Source: Aspergillus flavus (lineage: Eukaryota > Ascomycota > Eurotiomycetes > Eurotiales > Aspergillaceae). From it: DNA of 64,000 nt. Positions 22,849-33,977 of this stretch are shown in pieces; positions within the stretch are counted from its first letter, which is position 1, and each line of letters begins with the position of its first letter. A program made the translations under genes and the position numbers. The notes beneath the pieces were generated by a model. It was not told the origin of the DNA and ran no database searches. It saw nothing but the letters and a program-made list of their open reading frames with translations. The DNA lies in the NCBI RefSeq assembly GCF_009017415.1, contig NC_092406.1, forward strand, positions 2,542,001-2,606,000. Reading direction: 5' to 3'.

Positions 22849-23102
22849 TCCGATAGAATTCAATATGAATTGAGAGAGTTGTGGAAAGGAATGGAAGTGA
22901 ATGCTGGTTGGAGGAGGGAAGCAGTTGCAGGCGGTCTGCGGCAGCTTCTAAGCTCGGGCCACATCGCGAACTTTTCTGGACGTCCCGCAGTATTCAATCA
23001 TTATTGAACTGTCCGCCAAATTTCCCCCCCATCAACCCCCCTGAACGTGCTGCCAGTCTCCCCCTCGACGGTAGCCATCTTTCACATTAATTATCATCCA
23101 TA
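22849..23102. promoter_or_regulatory. Divergent promoter between the WD40-cyclophilin and cct2
   Basis: Only 254 bp separate the two start codons, so the genes share an upstream region. It contains the C-rich tracts ccccccatcaacccccc and ctccccctcg near 23020-23065. Co-regulation of two protein-folding factors is plausible but inferred. Confidence 0.5.
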
Positions 23103-24945
23103 ATGGTCAGTTGATCATGTTGTCGTTTCTTACTTTCTATTTATTTTTCTCTCTCATGCTGACCGCTCTTAGGCGTCCGCCAACCCTACGCAGATCTTTG
23201 CGGACGATGTCATCGAAGAGAAGGGCGAGAATGCCCGTCTCTCCGCCTTCGTTGGCGCCATCGCCGTCGGTGACCTGGTGAAGAGCACTTTGGGTCCTAA
23301 GGGAATGGATAAGATCCTCCAGTCAGCGTACGTGGGACCGGATTCGGAGATGCGGGGCTGTTATGGTGGGCATGTCACTAATAGCTATCCAGGTCGACCG
23401 GCGAGATCCTCGTGACGAATGACGGTGCTACGATCCTGAAGGCGATCGCTCTCGACAATGCTGCAGCCAAGGTTTTGGTAAATATCTCGAAAGTCCAGGA
23501 TGACGAAGTCGGTGATGGCACAACGTCCGTGACCGTGTTGGCGGCCGAGCTGCTGCGTGAGGCTGAGAAGTTGGTGAACCGCAAAATCCACCCCCAGACT
23601 ATCATCGAAGGTTACCGGATAGCCAGCCGTGCCGCTCTTGACGCCCTCGAGAAGGCTGCCGTCGACCGTAGTGCCGACATGGAGGCATTCCGTAAAGACC
23701 TCCACTCCATCGCTCGTACGACCCTTAGCTCAAAGGTCCTGGCCCAAGACCGTGATTACTTTGCCACCCTCGCTTGCGACGCAGTGCTCCGTCTCAAGGG
23801 CTCGACCGACCTGAGCCACATCCAGATCATCAAGAAGGCCGGTGGAAAGCTTAGTGATTCCTACCTGGACGAGGGTTTCATTCTTGACAAGAAGATGGGT
23901 GTCAACCAGCCCAAGCGTTTGGAGAACGTCAACATTTTGGTCGCCAACACAGCCATGGACACGGATAAGGTTAAGATTTTCGGTGCCCGGGTTAAGGTCG
24001 AGTCGACCGGCAAATTGGCGGAGCTGGAGAAGGCGGAGCGTGAGAAGATGAAGGCTAAGGTTGACCGCATCAAGGCACATGGTATCAACTGTTTCGTCAA
24101 CCGTCAGTTGATCTACAACTGGCCCGAACAGCTGTTTACCGAGGCCGGTATTATGTCCATCGAACACGCAGACTTTGACGGTGTGGAGCGTCTGGCTCTA
24201 GTCACTGGTGGTGAGATTGCATCCACCTTTGACCACCCCGAGCAAGTTAAGCTGGGTCACTGTGACGTTATCGAGGAAGTAATCATCGGTGAAGATACTC
24301 TGATCAAATTCTCGGGCGTGGCTGCCGGTCAGGCCTGCACCATTGTGCTCCGCGGTGCTACGGAGCAGCTGCTTGACGAGGCTGAACGCTCTCTCCACGA
24401 CGCCCTCGCCGTGCTTTCCCAGACTGTGAAGGACCCCCGTGTCACCCTGGGTGGTGGTTGCGCAGAGATGGTCATGTCCAAGGCTGTTGAGCAAGCGGCT
24501 CAGAACACCACGGGCAAGAAGCAGCTGGCTGTTGACTCTTTCGCACTTGCTCTCAAGCAATTGCCCACTATCCTGGCTGACAACGCCGGTCTGGACTCCA
24601 GTGACCTCGTGACCCGACTACGACAGGCCATCAACAACGGCATGACCAGCTCTGGCCTTGACTTGCTCACCCCTGGTGGCGGCATTGCTGACATGCGGGA
24701 GTTGGGCGTTGTGGAGAGTTACAAGCTGAAGAAGGCCGTGGTTTCCTCCGCATCGGAGGCATCCGAGGTAAGCCATGTTTTTTTTTTTTCCCTTTTTTTT
24801 CTTTTTTCCTTTTTTTCTTTTTTCCTTTTTTTCTTTTTTTCTGTTTGTTTTTAGTAATGACGCAGCTAACGCTAACTCTTCGTAGCTTCTTCTGCGCGTT
24901 GACAACATCATCCGGTCTGCTCCCCGTCGACGTGAGCGTATGTAA
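23103..24945 (+). CDS. cct2: T-complex protein 1 subunit beta (CCT2 chaperonin)
   Basis: Four coding exons: 23103-23105 (only the ATG), 23173-23327, 23393-24767 and 24886-24945, with introns of 67, 65 and 118 nt; 530 aa, the normal CCT-beta length. Diagnostic features are the N-terminal [46 protein letters not shown] and [14 protein letters not shown] (group II chaperonin ATP-site motifs), then [20 protein letters not shown], and a short C-terminal exon ending in [16 protein letters not shown]. It is one of eight subunits of the cytosolic chaperonin that folds actin, tubulin and WD40 proteins with ATP. Intact housekeeping gene. The last intron carries an extreme T/C tract. Confidence 0.97.
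24777..24852 (+). repeat. Polypyrimidine tract in the last cct2 intron
   Basis: About 75 nt of almost pure T interrupted by C, filling the left half of the 118-nt intron. The branch-like gctaac lies further right at about 24865-24876. Low-complexity, prone to assembly error. Confidence 0.7.
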
Positions 24946-27900
24946 GGTGGTAAGATGATTTAATCTTGATGGCGCGATGGACTGGAAACAAGTTTGTTTG
25001 GATTCAAGCGAAAGGGAGAGCAGCCACCACCGTGAGCTGTGCTGGATAAATGTTGATAACGTGCTCTAAACAGAGCGTAATAACCGTGACATAGACCCAT
25101 TGATTGACATGAGACAAAAGCATTGACGAAATTGTTTGCTGTTCTATCTGGGAATTGCGTAATCTACCCTACGTAACTTATTATTCGTCGTGTTCGTATG
25201 ACATTGTCTTCTAGGGCTATAGTAACTGGGAGTTGCACCTCTATGTAATAGCCGAGCGAGATATATATGGCTGCTAGTGGGGTACAGGGCAGTGATAAAT
25301 TAAATTTATCGATGGATGTGGAGTTTCCAAATAATGGCAAAATGATAAAATTCGTGGAGCTCTAGAGACACTCTCAAATGAACAACTCAAGGGCCTTATT
25401 GAAAGATGAGACGACCTCGCTGACGTTGCCCCTTGTAAAGCGTAAAGAAGCGGCTTTGTACTTAGACGACAACACTGATAGGATAATCTTTAGAAACCCA
25501 ACTTTATAAGAAAAAATAAAAAAATAAAAATAAAAATAAAAATATTCCCAACGCAAAAAGTGGTACAAATAATATCAATTAAGAGAAGAAAGTTTAAGGA
25601 TTTTAAATAGGCAACGTTCAAGTAGAAGTTGGATAGAGAAAGAAAGTGCTCAGGTATGTTTTACCTAATAACCAGAAGACCACAGACGATGATCTCCAGT
25701 GTCCATGAGCCTGCCTAAGTAGTATACAGAATATCTCTCAACTTCATCTCTGCATTTTCCTTTCATGTCTTCTGCCATCCGTTATCCAATCCTTCTATAT
25801 CGATCCCTTTCTCTCTAGTTTGAAACCAGCTCGTTTCTTTGATTTTACATTATACTTTTCTTAATGGCACCACCTTCTCTTCATTCTTCAAATCCCAATT
25901 AGCACCAGTGGTTGACCGATCCTATTCATTGCAAGGAGGCATTAGGCTAGACTCAACTATTTCTGTAGTCTAAGATTTGATGATAAAACAATCTCTATAA
26001 TTCTCCAATTGGATGTGCAGAACCTTACAAGAGAAATGTCTTCAGTTATATATGATCAATACTGGCGACACCTTTATTGGTAGTTTGGTGTTTTTAGCCA
26101 GTGCTTTCAATGAAGATGCTTATAAATAGATGTCAATGAAGTTATTGGGTAAATGGTGATGCTGATGACCAGAACAAACATAAGAAAACAGTTATTTATT
26201 GTACTTGGATGATTCAGTGGTTTTATATCTGCGAAGCTGTTTTTGTCACTCAGACCGGGAGAATACCGGAGTATATTATGGACAATTTTAGAAAATGCTT
26301 ATGGCTGGGAAATTAAAGATATAGAGTACTATCAGTTTAAGCCGATTAAGACAGCAAAATGTCAAGGGTAATCCAATGAGCTGACATAGGTGGAATATCC
26401 GAATAAATAGGAGGTGAGTAATAATCCTCGGATTTCAATGATATGGCTACCTGGATAGTGGGCTCACAGAAATAGACCAAGAACAAATAATCCTCAAATC
26501 CTCGACCGTGAAGATATGAGCTGGGACCAGCAAATTGATACAAGGTTATGTGGAAGGGATCACAGGCACTTCAAGAATAGACCTTAGTGTAGGTTTTTCC
26601 CTATACTGTCATGTAACTGCAAAGGTTTTATTGCTTGATTTCATATTCAGAGAACGAAAGATTCCCTAAAGCGTAATGCTATGCAGATTACAACATTCGG
26701 GCTAGACTTGCTGCGCCTGAAGACAATTTGCTGGAACTGTTGGAAAAAGTTCAACTTATTCTTGTTTTGAGAAGCGAGAAATCGAACGATAAGGCAGCAA
26801 TAGGCGAAAGTAAAAGAAACTGGATATTTTCTTCCTATTTACGGGCAGTTTCAGGGGTAATGAATAATACCACTATTATGAGTGAACAAAGGGAAGGCGA
26901 GCAGGGAGATTCAAGGCTCCTCCAGCCAATTTCTTAGTCTGACCAATCCCTGCTCTCCCATGCAATGGTCGCATTTCCAACCGTGATGTAAGTGCTATAT
27001 GATGAGTATTGTTTTGTCCACTGATCAGAGATCTAGATATCAGTGCTCTAGGGATCTGTGGGCTTATTACTTATCATGACTGTGCACAAATATGATCCAC
27101 AGGAATCGGAAGGATCACCCGGCAGATCGAAAGACGTACATGTTGTGAATAAGGCAGTGGATGTATACCTAGCACAAAAGATATAAAATAGCCAAGAGGG
27201 ACTGTTCAGTTAGTGTGGATGAAAAGCATCTATTTTCTTCTGGGCTCAAATTTGTCTCTGAATCAAGTTGTACTAAATAGCCAAATCCTGATATCGAGTC
27301 CATTCAGCTATAACGGATAATCTAAGCCTGTCAACCAGATAAGGAAACGTCTTCTACTTACTGAATAGCAGAAGAGAATGTTGTGCTATTAAACCGATTC
27401 CGATATTTCTATCTCTTTCTCTTTTTACGTGAAATAGCCCTTGAATATCTTGAATTTCAAACCTTTCCCTTTCTCTTCGTGTCCTTCGGATTGTTTCTAC
27501 TTGAGTTTGCTATCTTCGCAATTTTTGGGCTGTTATCGACTTTGGCCACAGGTTCCAGTCTCTCCGGCGGAGGTAGATACACCTAAACATATCTTTCTGC
27601 GTGGGTGAAAATGGGTAAATATTCTGCACGAAGTCTTCAATGCTGGGCCCAGCGGGTCGGAAAGGTCTCTTAGGATAGTCTGTCGTTCATCTCACCTTGT
27701 CATTAGGCCATTCAGAGACGCCATTGTATCCTTGGTCTGGATTATCTCGGAAAGTCTCTCCAACAAACTGGGTGTCAACACTGGGTGTCCCGCGCCGGTT
27801 CGTTAGCGACAACATTGACTGGGTAAGTCGGGGTAGACAAAACCGATGTTTCACACAGGGCATGGACCAAAAGCTGTAGGTAAGTATCCCTACTTTAGAA

Positions 27901-28445
27901 GAAACGCAACCGTTCTTACTGAGTATGGCCCCCACCAGCTGTTTATTAATAGACCAAAATGTATTATGTGGTGTCATTCATCGAATGGGGCTGGAAGGAC
28001 CCGCGGGGATTCTCAATTGGACGGTCTGGGTCAATCGTCAGCACTAAGAAATGCAACCATAAGCAGTCGAAACTGCAGTTTCCTGATAATGACCTTTTCA
28101 GCCCCACACGAACATTGATTGAAGAAACCGACTCGCCCAGACTAATTCAACTGATAGGGTGATCAGCATAATCCTTTCCGTGAATGATTCTTAGTACCTT
28201 TAGAACAAGAGAATACAAATCCGCCTGACCATAATTACTATCTGACATACATACAGCTGCAGGCTTCACCAGCGCTTGAATCAGCCCCTCCATGCACCCC
28301 TCACCGGAAGTAAACCAAATTGAACAGGGATGCGTAGCCTGGTATTCACTTATGGGCATATTCGAGGACCTCGTCCGCCGCCCTCCATTCCAATGTTTCA
28401 AAATGTGTCGTGTAATCTTCCACCTGCCACATCGAAATAGGAACA
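24946..28445. other. 3.5-kb gene-free, AT-rich spacer
   Basis: No coding region I can support on either strand. Texture is AT-rich with only short ORFs, including an A/T microsatellite at about 25505-25545 (aaaaat units). 27680-28140 has short open frames on both strands without recognisable content. It marks the left border of the accessory, decaying part of the window. Confidence 0.55.
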
Positions 28446-29730
28446 ATGACTCGTAACTCTACTATCGATGAGGTTACATTTGTGGTATGCTTCTAAGTCG
28501 TGTCCTCACTTTTCCAGACTGCTTCGAACGTGCTATCCAGCTAATTACGCCTACAGACCATTCTCTGGGTCTGTCAGACCATCAGCTTCTTCTTCGTCGC
28601 CATCCGACTCGCTCTCCAATACCATGTTGACCGCAAGTGGCACACCAGTGACATCATGATCCTGGTGGCATGGCTGTTCTCCCTGGGCAATGGAATTACT
28701 TGGTCCGCCGTCTACAAGCAGATGTACCAAGTGATTTCTCTCGCCAAAAGTTCGACAATTGATTTCTCCGAAGTGCCAGCTAATATAGGGTGGATGCAAA
28801 GAAGGTATCTTAATGGACAGCTCTCTGCCTACTTGATATCATTCACCGGTTTATGGTTGATCAAGCTATCATTTGTGTTTTTCTTCCGGCAATTGGGAAA
28901 TCGATATCGTGCACAACAGATCCTCTGGTGGGTAGTTTTGGTACTCGTCATTGGCTGCTATGGGGGGACACTGGGCTGCCTGGACTATAAGTGCGAGATG
29001 AGTTCCCTAGAGTACAGCATTGGTCAGTTGCCGTATCCTCCAGCGTCGTGACGTACTGGAGCTGCTAACAATGGATTGACAGAGGTTTGCGCGACCGCCG
29101 GTGCGATGCACTCCCAACAAGTCAGGTTGAGGGTAGCCACGACTCTAGACATCCTGTCGGATGCAGCCAGTACGTGTGATCTCTCTTGAACATTCTCTTA
29201 GTTCAATATGGGCTGACTAAGGTGCTATGTCAGTCATTATTCTTTCCGGTAACGTCATGTGGAGGGCTCGAGTGAACCTGACCAGAAAGCTTGCCTTGAT
29301 CGGAGTCAGTTTCTTGACGGCGTTTATTATCATCATCGCGCTATTACGACTATTCCTCAGTGTATCAGATATGAGCATCATAGACCCGATCTGGCTAGGC
29401 TTCTGGAATGCGCTTGAAATCTGTGTCGGTGAGTTAACTCCGTTTAACCGACTGCTGCTGTGAATTTATCTCATCTTGTCAATAGCCATTGTGGTTGCGT
29501 GCCTGGCCTCCTTCTGGACATTTTATACCAAGTCAAAGAGGTCCCCGTCACCAAGCGACATTTATAGACGCGAACCCTCACCTCCGAATAGAAATTACGC
29601 TTCCCTCGAAGCACCGATCTTACTGGCTAGTGACATGAGCGAAAGACACAAAATCCCCGAACCTGCCGTGTCCGTACAAAGTCTGAATTCGAGACAGGAC
29701 GCGGACGCATACCATGTGTCTCACGCCTGA
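28446..29730 (+). CDS. Rhodopsin-domain (Pth11-like) integral membrane protein
   Basis: Five exons, 28446-28484, 28557-29022, 29083-29169, 29234-29428 and 29486-29730, with introns of 72, 60, 64 and 57 nt; every phase matches and 343 aa result. After joining, about seven hydrophobic helices are seen (TILWVCQTISFFFVAIRLAL, MILVAWLFSLGNGITW, IGVSFLTAFIIIIALLRLFL, AIVVACLASFWTF). The characteristic DILSDAAIIILSGNVMWRARVNLTRKLALIG region of fungal rhodopsin-domain proteins is present, followed by a polar cytoplasmic tail. These proteins are orphan surface receptors or membrane proteins, often in accessory regions. No lesion seen. Confidence 0.82.
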
Positions 29731-31274
29731 GAGGCAATATCGATAAATTTTGACAATTGAGGGTTTGTCGGCATATCTGTGTAGAGCTTTACATAATTAG
29801 CAGGCGTAGCAGTAGTAACTCTATAGAAAGCACGTTCAAATACTATGACTCTATTATAAGACACTATTATCAAATTTTAGTATTCTTGTTCCTTATGCAA
29901 GAATCTTAAGAGACTGAGTTTGTGAAGAAGCTTGCTGTTCGATCAAGCTTGCAATTCTAACTGGACAACGAATATAGTTCAATTACATGGTTATCCATGT
30001 CATACTTCTAGTGGGTCATACAAGCATAGTTCAAGAGACACAAGAGCAAAGACAAAGACGGTGCAGAAATAGTATGTACAATTGAATACTACAAGATACG
30101 CGCTAACCCTTGTACGTAGATCACGTTATGAAGGCGATGCTGATTCATCAGAGGACATGGGTCAGAAATCCACGACACTGCTGCCTACAATACTTTCCTT
30201 TCTCAGACTGATAAGCTATGCTCTAGCCCTCTCAGACGCCAACATCGCGATCGTGAGTTAACATGGAAGACGAATCAGAAACTACACCTCTTTTATCCTC
30301 TGCGGGGTAGCCGTCTAACAAACCCGTGCCACGAAACATCAAGGGACATGCCATGTATTGAACAGGTTTATGTACAATATAGGCACCAGCAAGCATGGGT
30401 GAGTGTTATAAACTACCAACATTAACCCAAATAAATTATCTATCGTGATCTTCATAGAGTTGCCTATCAAGTATGCTGTGGTGGACTTGCGTGGTCAATC
30501 TGCACGCTTATGGGTTATGTTCATTGTGAACTGCTTGGAGCTGCCGTTTTCTTCAGTATGAGGCTGCTTTTTACTGCTGCAGCTGCATACATGGATGCAG
30601 TGGGGCGCGCAGACCAAGTGAATTCTGGCACTATATTTTAAAGAATGCTGCTGAAAACGTCAAAAATCGTGCAGTGGATCATACCCGGTGGGTTTACTCT
30701 GGATCATATAAATTCATCTATGGTTCCGTCCGGAAAGACCGGACCCAGCAAGATCCTTCACTAATGACTTCCTCAAGAGGTATGGAATTGGAAGGAACGG
30801 TTTCATTATAGGAACAAGCCATACCACATTTATCTCAATCATCGACGTTCTCTGAAGAAGGATCTCCTATTACGTCGCCTATTCAACGGAACCCTAATCC
30901 TTGCTCTGAGGGTGACATCTCTTGTCTTGACAGCCGTGCAAGTCACGGTAGCATGGCATCCAAATCTACTGGATTACATTCTAATGTATGATTCATCTTT
31001 TGGAGTGGAATTGCATATCTCAGCCAGCCACCTTTCGTCAAACACTGTTCGCAGTTGATTATATCACCACTCAAGATTGCATTCCCGTAATGCGCCTTTC
31101 CTCAAGCGTTTACCTTTGCACTAATCATCGCTGACCCGGCAATGGCTATAGATATGGGCCTTAGCCGCAGATTACAATGTCCATCTAACTGCAAAGATAT
31201 CAAATTACCTCAATAACTTTACACAGAGACGTTTCAGAATCAATCTTTCAATTATCCTATTCCTACTATTCATC
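29731..31274. other. Intergenic with possible gene remnants
   Basis: No intact gene. Two stretches look faintly coding: a hydrophobic reading near 30470-30645 (WSICTLMGYVHCELLGAAVFF) and a frame at 30764-30991 broken by one TAG, listed separately. Confidence 0.4.
30764..30991 (+). pseudogene. Possible relic ORF with one internal TAG
   Basis: ATG to TGA, 76 codons, one TAG at 30809-30811. After it the frame reads as a Ser/Pro-rich polar tail (SSTFSEEGSPITSPIQRN and on), of the kind seen at the cytoplasmic end of fungal membrane proteins. It may be the last exon of a degraded gene. Weak evidence. Confidence 0.2.
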
Positions 31275-32142
31275 ATGAGACCTCTAACTTTACTGCCCCT
31301 TCTTTCTAATGCCTATGCTCAAGGCCAGGCTTCAATAACTGCCGAGGATTCTCCTGATCACCCGCTAGGAGAATCGGAGTACAACAAAGTCTGTGCCAAT
31401 CCCAGCGACAACGAAGTGCAGGTAGTCCTGGGATACTTTGTTCGATACTATTGCGACACCTACCCGCAGTATTGGAATGATAAGATTAAAAATGCACCCT
31501 CTATCGAAGCGTGCACTTTGGCATGTAGCGAGATACCGGGATGCAAGGGAGCTTTGTGGAAGAAGAAAGATGCCACTTGCTGGTGGAGCGACCATGCTAC
31601 TGATTTCGAGACCGATATATACACTGATGCCCCAGGACATGCGTATATGGTTGGTCGGAAAGAGTCCCTTGAATCGTGAAGGGAGGCAAAGGAAGAATTT
31701 CTTGGGAAGATAAAAGGTCTGGAGAAGCATGCTGAAGACTTACAAAAGGAGAATGATGTGCTGAAGAGTACGTTATATTTTGTTGTATTTATTGAATTAA
31801 TGAAGATTATAGAAGCTAACAGGGCGTTAACGGTTACTTGGGGCAAGATGCTCTATTATCCACGGCAAGGTAAGTCAATCCCTAAGGAGGCCAACATATT
31901 AGAATATGCATACTTACACACTACAACCAGCAAATAAGGTGTATACGATTCTCAATCCAGGAGGAACCTTCGCAGAGTCTATTGAGCAGTGCGCCAAACT
32001 CTGTCTTTCGAAAACCAAATGCAAGCTTGCACAATATACAGTAAAGAGGGACAAGCTTTGTTATCTTCGCGATAATCACCATCAACAGCCATTCGGACAC
32101 TCCCCGAATATGGACACGTTGGCATATATTCCGCTGAGTTAG
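31275..32142 (+). pseudogene. Secreted two-module PAN/apple-like protein with an in-frame TGA
   Basis: Exons 31275-31767, 31813-31869 and 31931-32142 (introns 45 and 61 nt) join in phase to 254 codons. Signal peptide MRPLTLLPLLSNAYA. First Cys-rich PAN-like module: YYCDTYPQYW, ACTLACSEIPGCKGALW, CWWSDH. Then a heptad-like coiled coil (EEFLGKIKGLEKHAEDLQKE), then a second module (SIEQCAKLCLSKTKCKLAQY, LCYLRD). Codon 135 (31677-31679) is TGA, directly between ESLES and REAKEEF. The coiled coil continues in the same frame on the far side, so the stop interrupts one original protein. As it stands, a 134-aa secreted single-module form could be made. Probably carbohydrate- or protein-binding, by analogy. 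Confidence 0.7.
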
Positions 32143-33977
32143 ACAAGTCAGTTGAGAGAACCTTGATGTGAAGCCTTTCAGTTAAAGTGGCCATTGATGG
32201 GTGCGCCTAACGCGGCCAGGAAGTATGCCGCCACATTACTTATCAGATCACACATCAGTTGGAAATTTGTGGGTGGTGGGTTTAGCACCCTTTGTGTACT
32301 TTAAAAGTTAAGTGGCTCAGATTCGAACAATGGAGGTGAGTATAACGGTGGACAAAAACGAGAAAGTCATGTTTTCAATGTTAAATTGACAAAAATAATA
32401 ACAATCATGAATTATATGTATAAGATATGTCTTCCGATGTCTGCCAAGAGCCGCAGGGCAATTGTGCAAACCTCTGTATCTAGATTAAGTATGCCCCATC
32501 ACAGGATATAAGATGTCATTAAATGAAGTTAGTATGGACCTGAACGGCTGATATATTGTATATCAACACCAACGCCGTGAGGCCTATGAGCACCCCAAGC
32601 TATCATGGAGTCAGGCTCGGCGCACACACCTCTGGTCTTGGTTCAGAGCAAAAAGCACAACATGGATGCATCAATTAACGGTCTGGAATTGTGTGAATCT
32701 CGGCGAAGCAGTCTGTCCTTCGGACGAACGGACGATACGGCACACACATTATCGGGAAGCAACACCTCACTTGTGTTCTATGACAAGGGTTTCCAAGGCA
32801 AGGCTGACTTGCCCTGTGAAAAATGCCCATCTCACATCATCTCCTCTGGCTTACCTTCCTAAGCAATCCGTGGGGGCGATATGAGAATTGAAAGATTACA
32901 TTCTTTGGGGGCGGAAAGGCTTATTAGATGGGGGCTTATCACATAAAGTCTTGTGAGGAAATAGTCCAATCGTATCTCGTACTAGTTCTGCACTACGCCA
33001 TGATGGGCGTGAGCCGTGCCTTGTTCGGAAGTCTTGTCGTAGAGGTCAATGCTCTAAGGTGCTGCAAGTGACGAGTATGAGAGCATATCGTATATTGAAA
33101 TGATATAAGCCTATATTAGAATATTCGGTCACCGTTTGATTTAACCAGCATTGCTATGGTAGGTCAATCTCTAACCTACCACGCAAACCAGTTTATAGTA
33201 CTCTGGAACACGCAAGACTTGTTGACACTATTAGAATCCAGTAGGACCGATATGCGAGTTAATATCGCATAAACACGCACCATGGCGGCTAACAGGTATA
33301 TCTCAAGTCCACCCACAATCGGAGGTCGAAGATGAAATGCGGCGGGGAGTTAGTAATTGGGAATAGTCGTGATCACGTATCCGAATTGAGGGAAAGACAA
33401 GAACAATGACCTGCAGGATAAGTCATCGACATTTGCAATAGGTCTGTCTCCAACAGACGGGTAGGCGTTAAATAGGAGAAAATGTAGTTATACCCTGATG
33501 GAGTGAAGATTGCCCATGCTTATTAGGCGGCGGCGGTTACGCACGGCGAAAATTCTGGAAGTGTTCATGATACTATTGGAATGTACCCTAAGCAAACTGA
33601 GTAGGGTTGAGTATACCATGAGCGCTCACAGTTAGGGATTTCAGGTAAACTGAGCCACTCTGTTTGAACCTTTTAACCTGCTGGAAAATATTACAATAGG
33701 CTGTTCTATATCTCGCTTTAAACCGAAATCAAGTGCCAACATCTAGATTTCTCGAAAGCGAAAGTAAACCGGACCGACTTTCTCCTCAACGATGGAAAAG
33801 GATACGGAATGCGGCATCACCTCCTGAGGTAGAACAAATGCCCTCGATATTTTTCTTGCTGACCCAGCTTTCCAGGTCCGTTTTGATAACAAAGATAGAT
33901 GGAACAAGAGAGTGCAGCTAACGCAAGGTTGTAGAATCTATTCTAGAAGAACATTCAAACTATAACAGTTCTCGGAA
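32143..33977. other. Intergenic, 1.8 kb
   Basis: No supported gene. Around 33735-33930 short frames on the plus strand look weakly coding in two phases (SESKPDRLSPQRWKRIRN), perhaps a shattered exon, but nothing can be named. Confidence 0.45.

Noticed and set aside
27687..27977. Opposed open frames in the left gene desert
   Set aside because: Both strands are open over the same stretch with no recognisable content.
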